Part shown: positions 1-7,141 of the stretch, piece by piece
Layout of the letters: every line of letters begins with the position of its first letter
Position numbering within the stretch: the stretch's first letter is position 1
Source: an uncultured Actinomycetes bacterium
GTDB taxonomy: Bacteria; Actinomycetota; Actinomycetes; Mycobacteriales; Mycobacteriaceae
DNA length: 19,151 bases
Reading direction: 5' to 3'
NCBI GenBank assembly: GCA_903911165.1
Contig: CAIWCQ010000163.1
Location: 1 to 19,151 of the forward strand
Position numbers and translations under genes: made by a program
The notes under the pieces: generated by a model
What the model saw: only the letters and a program-made list of their open reading frames with translations
What the model was told of the DNA's origin: nothing
The model's database searches: none

Positions 1-206
1 CGAAGGTGTCCTGCCCAATTCACGCGATGATGGCCGACAACGACGAATTGGGCACTGCGGAACTGATGTCGCCATGGGAGCACCGGACCACTGCGGCATT
101 CGATCTGACCACCTTCGCCGGTGACCACTTCTACATCAATGCGAGTTTGCCGGAGTTGGCGCACTGGGTGGAAGAGCGGATCCGGCCCCCCGCGACGCCG
201 CGCTAA
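1..206 (+). CDS. tesA: Type II thioesterase, TesA-like (3' end only)
   Basis: This is the C-terminal ~67 residues of a gene that begins left of the window; the frame is open from base 3 to the TAA at 204-206. The visible part fits the end of an alpha/beta-hydrolase type II thioesterase. A segment starting KVSCPIHAMMADND carries the strand-plus-Asp region that holds the catalytic acid. The later FAGDHFYIN segment holds the catalytic His, followed by the LPEL helix. It matches my memory of the M. tuberculosis TesA C-terminus (a CPIYAF segment and a PGDHFYLN segment). The Ser nucleophile lies outside the window. TesA is known to interact with PpsE and to be needed for release of the DIM polyketide. 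In M. tuberculosis tesA lies just upstream of fadD26, as here, so a role in unloading the downstream synthases is likely. The fragment cannot show whether the protein is intact. Confidence 0.82.
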   Translation, partial: KVSCPIHAMMADNDELGTAELMSPWEHRTTAAFDLTTFAGDHFYINASLPELAHWVEERIRPPATPR

Positions 207-223
207 GCTGAGATTAAGCTGAG
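204..223. repeat. Direct repeat TAAGCTGAG x2, third partial copy at 440-447
   Basis: TAAGCTGAG occurs at 204-212 (including the tesA stop codon) and again at 215-223, so the copies start 11 bp apart, about one helical turn. TAAGCTGA recurs at 440-447, sharing its first base with the last base of the predicted -10 box of the fadD26 promoter. The spacing and the third copy at the promoter could suggest a regulator site, but the repeats are short and may be chance. Confidence 0.35.
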
Positions 224-611
224 GGCGTAAGGCGGTACCGGCGATTGTTTGCCGTGCAAGTGTCAATTCCTGCTAACTGCGGCCTGTGCACTCGGTGAGA
301 ATTGGGTAAATCAGCAGTTCACGGCTAATCAATACGACTGAACCGACACGCCTGGCCGCGCCGCCAGCTAATCTCTGCAGTGTGCTCTGAGGCCCGCGCA
401 CGTTCCGAATGTTGCCGTCGGCAGCGGCACGCATTACACTAAGCTGATAGATTGGGGGAGCAGCGAGGGCTCAGAGTGGAGATCTTGCACGCTTAGATTT
501 TCGGTAAGAGGCCGTTTTTGACACGGCCCGAAATTGCGATCGGCCGCCCCCGGGTAAAGCCCCGGATTCCCCACTCGGCCGCCCGCACCCTAAACGAAGA
601 GGTATGCACGG
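207..611. other. 405-bp intergenic region upstream of the fadD26 operon
   Basis: I see no credible coding gene here. The left part (224-400) is less GC-rich than the genes and shows no clear hairpin terminator for tesA. The right part holds a likely promoter at 412-440 and then a ~165-nt leader. The leader contains two short inverted repeats: GGCCGT/ACGGCC at 510-515 and 523-528, and CCGGG/CCCGG at 550-554 and 561-565. It also has a direct repeat TCGGCCGCCC at 540-549 and 575-584. Neither hairpin is followed by a T-run. The leader could be structured, but I recognise no riboswitch. Confidence 0.6.
412..440 (+). promoter_or_regulatory. Putative SigA-type promoter of the fadD26-pps operon
   Basis: A -35-like TTGCCG at 412-417 is separated by 17 bp from a -10-like TACACT at 435-440, which fits the TANNNT pattern common in mycobacterial housekeeping promoters. 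Transcription would start near 447, giving a leader of about 165 nt before the fadD26 start. It is the best promoter candidate in the only long non-coding gap, and everything from 612 to 13708 is closely spaced in one direction. It rests on sequence inspection alone. Confidence 0.42.
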
Positions 612-665
612 ATGTCGCAGATCGCCCCCATGCCCCAGATCGCCCACATCTCCCCGATCGCGCAC
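612..665 (+). repeat. Three 18-bp in-frame tandem repeats at the fadD26 start
   Basis: Units at 612-629, 630-647 and 648-665 share the pattern ATSYCSCAGATCGCCCMC with small changes. They encode MSQIAP, MPQIAH and ISPIAH, and are followed by ATGTCA at 666, which looks like the start of a fourth unit. Because two of the units and the fourth start begin with ATG, the expansion multiplies possible start codons in frame (612, 630, 666). Confidence 0.75.
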
Positions 666-2396
666 ATGTCACTGCCCGCCCTGCTGCTGCAGCGCGCCAC
701 CGAGACCCCCGATGCCCTGGCATACATCTTCATGGACCCGGAGGTGATCGGCACCGGTGAGCCCGAGACGCTGACCTGGGCTCAGCTCCACCGCAAGTCG
801 TTGGTCCTGGCCGATGAGCTGCGCCGGCACGGCGCGCCCGGCGATCGGGCCGCGATCATGGCCCCGCAGGGTCTGGATTACATCGTGGCCTTCCTCGGCG
901 CGCTCCAGGCCGGTTTCATCGCCGTTCCGCTGTCGGTGCCTCAGTTCGGCGTGCACGACCAGCGGGTCGCCTCAGCGCTGGAGGACAGCCTGCCGGTAGT
1001 GCTGCTCACCAACTCGGCGTCGGTCGCCGATGTCAACAAGTACGCGTCCGGCCAGGCGGGCCGACCGGCACCGAGCGTCATCGAGATCGACCTCCTTGAC
1101 TACGCGGTGAACCGGGAAGTGTCCGCAGTCGACGATTCTCGCCCCGGTGCGGCTTACCTGCAGTACACCTCCGGGTCGACGCGCACGCCGGCCGGCGTGG
1201 TTGTCTCACACCGCAACGTGACCGCCAATGTCGAGCAGATCATGCTGGATTACTTCGGCACCACCACCCTGCCGGAGGAGACCACGGTGGTCTCGTGGCT
1301 GCCCTTCTTCCACGACCTCGGTCTCATCATGGGCGTCTGTTCTCCACTGGTGACGGGCCGCAAAGCGGTGCTGATGAGCCCGCTGGCATTCCTACTGAAG
1401 CCCGCCAGCTGGATTCAGCAGATGGCCAAGCACCCGCATTGCTTCTCCGGCGCGCCCAACTTCGCCTTCGAACTCGCCGCGCGGCGCACATCCGATGCCG
1501 ACATGGAGGGCCTCGATCTCAGCCGTGTTCACGTCATCCTCAGCGGTGCTGAGCGCGTGCACTCCTCCACGGTCAACCGGTTCGTCGGCCGATTCGCCAA
1601 ATTCGGCCTCAAGGACCGGGTGATTCAGCCGTCCTATGGCCTGGCGGAGGCGACCCTGTACGTGGCCACGCCGGATGTCAAGGAACCGGTTCGCACCGCT
1701 CACTTCGACCTTGAGCAGCTCGCGGCCGGCGTTGCGCTGCGCTGCGAGGCCGGTCAGGACGCCAGCACCGAACTGGTCACCTACGGACCTCCGCGTGCCT
1801 ACCCGGTCTGCATCGTCGACCCGGCGACCGGAATCGAGAAGTCCGAGGGCGCCATTGGTGAGATCTGGGTGCGCGGCGACAACGTTGCGCTGGGCTATTG
1901 GCAGAAGCCGGAACTGACTGACCGCATGTTCCGCGCGCGGATCAACCAACCCTCGGCGGGCACCCCGGCCGGGCCGTGGTTGCGCACCGGTGATCTCGGA
2001 GTGCTTTCCGAAGGTGAGCTGTTCATCATGGGACGGCTCAAAGACCTGTTGATCGTCGACGGACGCAACCACTATCCCGACGATATCGAGTCCACCATCC
2101 GGGAGATCACCGGTGGTCGCGTGGCCGCGATCGCCGTGGAGGACGACACCAGTGAGAACCTGGTGGCGATCGTCGAGGTCAAGCCCGCAGATGACGATGA
2201 GCAGAATTCGCAGCTGAACTCTGTCAGTCGCGCGGTGAAGACCGCGATCTGGAAGGAACACAGCCTTCGCGTCGGTGACCTCGTTATGGTGTCGCCCGGA
2301 TCGATCCCCATTACGACCAGCGGGAAGATCCGCCGGTCCTCGTGTGCCGATCTGTATCGTGACGGTGAGTTCAACCGGTTAGATATAGCGGTATGA
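612..2396 (+). CDS. fadD26: Long-chain fatty-acyl-AMP ligase FadD26 (FAAL)
   Basis: This enzyme activates a fatty acid as acyl-AMP and passes it to the ACP of a partner PKS, rather than to CoA. The 594 residues contain the P-loop-like YTSGSTRTPAG (about 185-195), the A-domain core PSYGLAEATLYVA, TGDLG (459-463, Asp461), KDLLIVDGRNHYPDDIE, and the C-terminal catalytic Lys in TSGKIRR (Lys572). YLQYTSGSTRTPAG and the C-terminus ending RLDIAV fit my memory of FadD26 (about 583 aa, ending RLDVAV) and the mycobacterial FAAL clade. Start choice: AAGAGG at 597-602 lies 9 nt upstream of ATG 612, so 612 is used. ATG 630 or 666 remains possible, since the first ~20 residues are a tandem repeat not expected in the family. 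Its stop overlaps the next start (ATGA), implying translational coupling with the PKS whose N-terminal ACP it should load. Confidence 0.93.
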   Translation: MSQIAPMPQIAHISPIAHMSLPALLLQRATETPDALAYIFMDPEVIGTGEPETLTWAQLHRKSLVLADELRRHGAPGDRAAIMAPQGLDYIVAFLGALQAGFIAVPLSVPQFGVHDQRVASALEDSLPVVLLTNSASVADVNKYASGQAGRPAPSVIEIDLLDYAVNREVSAVDDSRPGAAYLQYTSGSTRTPAGVVVSHRNVTANVEQIMLDYFGTTTLPEETTVVSWLPFFHDLGLIMGVCSPLVTGRKAVLMSPLAFLLKPASWIQQMAKHPHCFSGAPNFAFELAARRTSDADMEGLDLSRVHVILSGAERVHSSTVNRFVGRFAKFGLKDRVIQPSYGLAEATLYVATPDVKEPVRTAHFDLEQLAAGVALRCEAGQDASTELVTYGPPRAYPVCIVDPATGIEKSEGAIGEIWVRGDNVALGYWQKPELTDRMFRARINQPSAGTPAGPWLRTGDLGVLSEGELFIMGRLKDLLIVDGRNHYPDDIESTIREITGGRVAAIAVEDDTSENLVAIVEVKPADDDEQNSQLNSVSRAVKTAIWKEHSLRVGDLVMVSPGSIPITTSGKIRRSSCADLYRDGEFNRLDIAV

Positions 2397-5300
2397 CCTC
2401 AGAGGCAGACGCCCACGCCGAACTTCGTCTCTGGCTGGTCGACTACCTCATCACGAACCTCTCCTGCGATCCAGCCGATATCGACCCGGATGCCCCATTC
2501 AACGAACTGGGTGTGGGATCCCGAGATGCCGTGGTCCTTTCCGGTGAGCTGTCCGAACACCTCGGCCACCCGGTGTCGCCGGTGGACTTCTGGCAGAACC
2601 CCACCATCAACGCTCTGGCCACCGCGCTTCTGACGCCCGAGGCGGAGACGGGGGGTGCGGCGCCGGGTGCGACGGATGGCGCGCTGACCGAACCGATCGC
2701 CATCATCGGACTGGGCTGCCGACTACCCGGAGACATTCACGGCCCCGAGGAACTGTGGGAGTTTCTGGCCGCGGGTCGATCAGCGGTTTCCACGGTGCCA
2801 GACGGGCGTTGGGACGCATTCAATGATGGCTCCCCGAACACTGCGGCGGCTTTAGCGGCAACCACGCAGTGGGGTTCGTTCCTGGGCGACATAGATGCGT
2901 TCGACGCGGACTTCTTCGGTATCACGCCCCGGGAAGCTGACCGGATCGATCCGCAGCAACGCCTGCTGCTCGAGGTCACCGTCGAAGCGCTCGAGCATGC
3001 CGGCATCCCGGCCGAAACCCTGCAGCGATCGCTGACCGGGGTTTTCGCCGGTTCGTGCGTCAGCGAGTACGGCTACCTCGCTTCGCGTGACCTCAACACG
3101 ATCGATGCCTGGACCGGCACCGGTGGCGCGTTGAGCATCATCGCCAACCGGCTGTCCTATTTCCTGGACCTACGCGGCCCATCCCTCACGGTCGACACCG
3201 CGTGTTCGTCGTCGTTGGTCGCCGTGCACCTGGCATGTCAGAGCCTGCGCACCGGCCAATCGGAACTGGCGATCGCTGCCGGAGTGAACCTGATCCTCTC
3301 GCCCGTCGTAACACGCAGTTTCGATGCGGCCGAAGCGATGTCGCCCACTGGCGCCTGCCATACCTTCGACGCCGCCGCCGACGGCTTCGTCCGCGGCGAG
3401 GGTTGCGGCGTCGCCGTGCTCAAGCGACTCTCGGATGCACTCCGTGACGGCGACCGGGTGCTGGCGGTAGTTCGCGGCTCCGCGGTCAATCAGGACGGGC
3501 GCTCCAACGGTCTGATGGCGCCGAATCCGGCTGCCCAGGCCGCGGTGCTGCGCGCCGCCTGCGCCGATGCCGGCCTGCAGCCATTGGAGGTCGACTATGT
3601 CGAGGCGCACGGAACCGGCACGCCGCTCGGCGACCCGATCGAAGCCCGCGCCCTTGGGGCGGTGTACGGCCGGGGACGGCAGCCCGACATGCCACTGCTG
3701 GCCGGTGCGGTCAAGACCAACCTCGGCCACCTGGAAGCGGCGGCGGGCATCGTCGGGCTGATCAAGGCAACCCTGGCGGTGCAGCAGGGCACGATCCCGG
3801 CGAATCTGCACTTCGAAAAACCCAATGCGCATATTCCGTTCGACGAGCTCCGATTGAAGGTGGTCGACGAGGTGACGACCTGGCCGGAAACCGGACTTCC
3901 GCGCCGCGCCGGCGTGTCGTCGTTCGGTTTCGGCGGCACCAACGCCCATATCATTCTGGAACAGGCACCCGAGTTGGCCGCGCCCGAAGAACCGGCTGTC
4001 CCGCCGGTCACCACACTGGTGGTCAGCGGCAAGAGCGTTGAGCGATTGGCCGAGATGGCCACCACGTTGGCCGACTGGATGACCGGTTCCGGATCACAGA
4101 TCCGGTTGGCCGACGTCGCGCACGCGCTCAATCACCACCGGACCCACCACGGAACCTTCGCCACGGTATGCGCGGCCAGCCGGGATGAGGCGGTCGCTGG
4201 GTTGCGGGCGCTGGCAGCCGGGCAACCTGCCACCGGTGTGGTCGGTCCGCATGCCGGACCGTGCGGTCCGGGAACGGTGTTCGTCTATTCCGGTCAGGGA
4301 TCCCAGTGGGCAGGAATGGGCCGCCAACTACTTGCCGATGAACCCGTATTCGCAGCCGCGGTTGCCGAGTTAGATCCGGCGTTCGTAGCAGAGGTCGGGT
4401 TTTCGCTGCACGACGTGCTTGCCGGTGGCCAAGAACTGACCGGCATCGACCAGATCCAGCCGGTACTGGTCGGTATCCAGTTGGCGCTGACGGGGCTGTG
4501 GCGCTCGTACGGGGTGCAACCCGACGCGGTGATCGGGCATTCGATGGGCGAAATCACCGCGGCGGTCGTAGCCGGGGCGCTGACCCCGGCCGAGGGGCTC
4601 CGGGTGATCGCCAAGCGCTCGCAGCTGATGGCTCGCCGCGCCGAGACCGGAGCGATAGCCCTGCTCGAGCTCGACGCGCCCGCCGCTGAGGCATTGATCG
4701 CCGAGTTTCCGGAGGTGACGGTGGCGGTGTTTGCCTCCCCGCGGCAGACCGTCGTTGCCGGACCGACCGAAGCCGTCGATGCCGTCGTGGCCCGGGCTGG
4801 CGCGCAGAACATCTTCGCCCGCAGGGTTAACGTGGATGTGGCCTCCCACCACGCGATGATGGACCCGATCCTGCCGGAACTGAAAGAAGCGCTGGCTGAC
4901 CTGGTACCCGGCTTCCCGGTCATCCCGATCATCTCCACCGTCGAAAATTCAGGTGACACACCGGGATTCGACGCGGACCACTGGGTGGCTAACCTTCGCA
5001 ACCCGGTCCGGTTCAGCGAAGCGATCGCCACCGCCGGTGCCACAAACGCCACGTTCATCGAAATCAGTCCGCACCCGCTGCTCACCAAGGCTATCTCGGA
5101 CACCCTTGATGACCCGAAAACCGGCAACAAGCACCACCACAGCCTTGGCACGCTGCAGCGTGACATCCACGACACCGTCGCATTCCACGCTTCCCTCAAT
5201 GCGACGCACACCGTGGGGGCGCCACTCGGTGAGCATCCGCCGGGGCCGCACCCCGCGATCCCGACCACCCCGTGGCGTCACACGCGGCACTGGATCGACA

Positions 5301-7141
5301 TCGCACCGGCCGTGCCGACCGCCGGCTTCGGTGTGGCCGGCAGGTCGCAAGGCAGAAGGCCGGCCACCGAGGCCAGCCCCATCCCGCCGGATTGGCTCTA
5401 CGAGCCGACCTGGCCGGTGCGCCCGTTGGCGGCTGCTACCGGTGGTGCTGGTTCCTGGCTCGTCATCGGCGACACCGAATTGGGTTCCGAACTTGGTCGG
5501 GGAGTGGCGCACGGTACTGATCGGGACACGCTGCGTGCCGCCCTGACCGACGTGGACAACGTGCTATTCGCGCCGGAATCGGCGGGCTCCCTCATCGATG
5601 TTGCGTCCGCCTACGACCTCTTCAACGAGGCGAGAGCACTGGTTGAAGTCCTGGTTTCGATGCCGTCGGCTCCGCGGTTGCACATCCTCACGCGCAACGC
5701 TCAGCCCGTCGCAGAAGGTGGTCGCGCCAACGCGGTACACGCCGTGCTGTGGGGACTCGGCCGCACGCTTGCACTGGAGTATCCAGAGATCTGGGCCGCC
5801 GTCGTCGATGTCGACGATTCAATGCCGGCCGCGTTGACCGCTCGACTGGTGTTGGCAGAGGCGCAGGCAGGTGACGGCGAGGATCAAGTTGTGTACCGGG
5901 CGGGCGCTCGGCATGTGCCGCGGTTGGAACACTGTGCCCCGTGGTCGACGCCGACCGATGTGATCGGCCGCGATACCAGTCATCTGGTCATCGGAGCCAC
6001 CGGGCACATCGGTCCACATCTGATCCAGCAACTCGCCGATATGGGAGCCGGAACGGTCGTTGCGGTCTCACGGAATCCCGGCGACCGCCTCGACGAATTG
6101 GCCCGACGGTTGTCATTGACAGGGACGACGCTGATCGCGGTGGCCGCCGACGTGACTGACCACACCGCCATGGCCGCGTTGTTCGACCGGTTTGGTGCTG
6201 ATCTCCCGGCACTCGAGGGCGTCTATCTTGCGGCCTTCGCCGGTGGACCGGTGGCGTTGTCCGGTATGACCGACGACGACGTCGCCACCATGTTCGGGCC
6301 GAAACTGGACGCACTCGGGGTCCTGCACGCTCTGTCGCTGAAGACCGACGTTCGCCAGTTCGTCCTGTTCTCGTCGATCTCGGGTCTGCTCGGGTCGCGC
6401 TGGCTTGCCCACTACACCGCGACAAGTGCCTTTCTCGACACCTTTGCCTATGCTCGCCGCAACCTCGGGCTGCCGGCCACCACCGTGAACTGGGGGCTGT
6501 GGCAGTCCCTGGCCGATCCGCAATCGGACGCCGGCCAGGTGATCTCCGACTCGGGACTGGTTCCCATGGCCGATGAGGTGGCCATTCGTGCGCTGCCGAT
6601 GCTGATTGGTTCTGACGCGCCTGTGCGGAGCACCGTGGTGGATGCCGACTGGCCGCTGTTGTCCGCGGCGTATCGCACCCGCGGGGCGCTACGGATAATT
6701 GACGACGTGCTTGCCCGTGACGAAGCGTCGCTCTCGGCCCTGCCGGAGAGCGAGTTGGCCGCAGCACTGCGCGAGTGTGCACCTGAACGGCGGCGCGAGC
6801 TGCTGGCTGATCAAATCACTACGTTGGCCTCGAACGTGATGGGATTGGCGCCCACGCAGACTCTGGATCCTGCGGTGGGGTTCTTCCAGCTTGGAATGGA
6901 CTCGCTGATGAGCGTCACGCTCCAACGCGGACTAAGCGCGAGTCTTGGTATCCAGTTGCCCGCTGCGGTGATCTACGAGTACCCGACCATTTCATCACTG
7001 ACCGATGCACTCTGCGAGCGGATGGGTTACGCAGAAGCTGATGAAGCCGCAGCGACGGCTCGATCCGGTCTCGGTGCACGAGCCCAGCTCCGTGCCCGGG
7101 CCCGTGCGCAGTCGGGTAGACGGAAGGGACACCCGAGTTGA
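2393..7141 (+). CDS. ppsA: PpsA/PpsB-type polyketide synthase, ACP-KS-AT-KR-ACP
   Basis: A single-module type I PKS of 1582 aa. Domains seen: N-terminal loading ACP (~10-80; GVGSRDAV, Ser43); KS (~97-525; DTACSSS Cys271, EAHGTG His406, NLGH His446); AT (~625-930; GHSMGE Ser717, extender motif VASHH at 816-820); KR (Rossmann GATGHIG 1201-1207; Lys1304, Ser1328, Tyr1341); C-terminal ACP (GMDSL, Ser1504). There is no DH or ER, so it should convert an acyl starter to a 3-hydroxyacyl chain. The loading ACP next to a FAAL is the PpsA hallmark, and the KR-ACP half closely resembles remembered PpsA/PpsB sequence. The protein is shorter than M. tuberculosis PpsA (about 1876 aa). The AT motif is ASH (methylmalonyl-type), unlike the APH I recall for PpsA/B. 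The KR Asn is Ser1345. The C-terminal tail is Arg-rich, possibly for docking. It overlaps fadD26 (ATGA) and the next gene (TTGA). Confidence 0.88.
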   Translation: MTSEADAHAELRLWLVDYLITNLSCDPADIDPDAPFNELGVGSRDAVVLSGELSEHLGHPVSPVDFWQNPTINALATALLTPEAETGGAAPGATDGALTEPIAIIGLGCRLPGDIHGPEELWEFLAAGRSAVSTVPDGRWDAFNDGSPNTAAALAATTQWGSFLGDIDAFDADFFGITPREADRIDPQQRLLLEVTVEALEHAGIPAETLQRSLTGVFAGSCVSEYGYLASRDLNTIDAWTGTGGALSIIANRLSYFLDLRGPSLTVDTACSSSLVAVHLACQSLRTGQSELAIAAGVNLILSPVVTRSFDAAEAMSPTGACHTFDAAADGFVRGEGCGVAVLKRLSDALRDGDRVLAVVRGSAVNQDGRSNGLMAPNPAAQAAVLRAACADAGLQPLEVDYVEAHGTGTPLGDPIEARALGAVYGRGRQPDMPLLAGAVKTNLGHLEAAAGIVGLIKATLAVQQGTIPANLHFEKPNAHIPFDELRLKVVDEVTTWPETGLPRRAGVSSFGFGGTNAHIILEQAPELAAPEEPAVPPVTTLVVSGKSVERLAEMATTLADWMTGSGSQIRLADVAHALNHHRTHHGTFATVCAASRDEAVAGLRALAAGQPATGVVGPHAGPCGPGTVFVYSGQGSQWAGMGRQLLADEPVFAAAVAELDPAFVAEVGFSLHDVLAGGQELTGIDQIQPVLVGIQLALTGLWRSYGVQPDAVIGHSMGEITAAVVAGALTPAEGLRVIAKRSQLMARRAETGAIALLELDAPAAEALIAEFPEVTVAVFASPRQTVVAGPTEAVDAVVARAGAQNIFARRVNVDVASHHAMMDPILPELKEALADLVPGFPVIPIISTVENSGDTPGFDADHWVANLRNPVRFSEAIATAGATNATFIEISPHPLLTKAISDTLDDPKTGNKHHHSLGTLQRDIHDTVAFHASLNATHTVGAPLGEHPPGPHPAIPTTPWRHTRHWIDIAPAVPTAGFGVAGRSQGRRPATEASPIPPDWLYEPTWPVRPLAAATGGAGSWLVIGDTELGSELGRGVAHGTDRDTLRAALTDVDNVLFAPESAGSLIDVASAYDLFNEARALVEVLVSMPSAPRLHILTRNAQPVAEGGRANAVHAVLWGLGRTLALEYPEIWAAVVDVDDSMPAALTARLVLAEAQAGDGEDQVVYRAGARHVPRLEHCAPWSTPTDVIGRDTSHLVIGATGHIGPHLIQQLADMGAGTVVAVSRNPGDRLDELARRLSLTGTTLIAVAADVTDHTAMAALFDRFGADLPALEGVYLAAFAGGPVALSGMTDDDVATMFGPKLDALGVLHALSLKTDVRQFVLFSSISGLLGSRWLAHYTATSAFLDTFAYARRNLGLPATTVNWGLWQSLADPQSDAGQVISDSGLVPMADEVAIRALPMLIGSDAPVRSTVVDADWPLLSAAYRTRGALRIIDDVLARDEASLSALPESELAAALRECAPERRRELLADQITTLASNVMGLAPTQTLDPAVGFFQLGMDSLMSVTLQRGLSASLGIQLPAAVIYEYPTISSLTDALCERMGYAEADEAAATARSGLGARAQLRARARAQSGRRKGHPS
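7122..7140 (+). promoter_or_regulatory. RBS and TTG start of the PpsE-like gene
   Basis: GGAAGG at 7122-7127 lies inside the end of the upstream PKS gene, 10 nt before TTG 7138-7140. The TTG overlaps the upstream stop as TTGA. No in-frame ATG or GTG occurs before the conserved KS start (AIAVIGMAGRFPG), so TTG is the most likely initiator, coupled to termination of the upstream gene. Confidence 0.65.

Noticed and set aside
510..528. Hairpin GGCCGT/ACGGCC in the fadD26 leader as a terminator or riboswitch
   Set aside because: The 6-bp stem has no following T-run and no recognisable riboswitch core; too weak to call.
518..760. Open frame of 80 codons across the leader and fadD26 start
   Set aside because: It overlaps fadD26 in another frame, lacks a ribosome site and encodes a low-complexity Arg/His/Pro-rich peptide typical of out-of-frame high-GC DNA.
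1392..2261. 289-codon open frame antisense to fadD26
   Set aside because: It lies wholly opposite a strongly conserved gene, and its product has no recognisable domain; long antisense frames are expected at this GC content.
4294..5268. 324-codon open frame antisense to the PpsA-like AT domain
   Set aside because: Ser/Ala/Thr-rich composition with no motif, fully covered by a PKS gene with clear catalytic residues.
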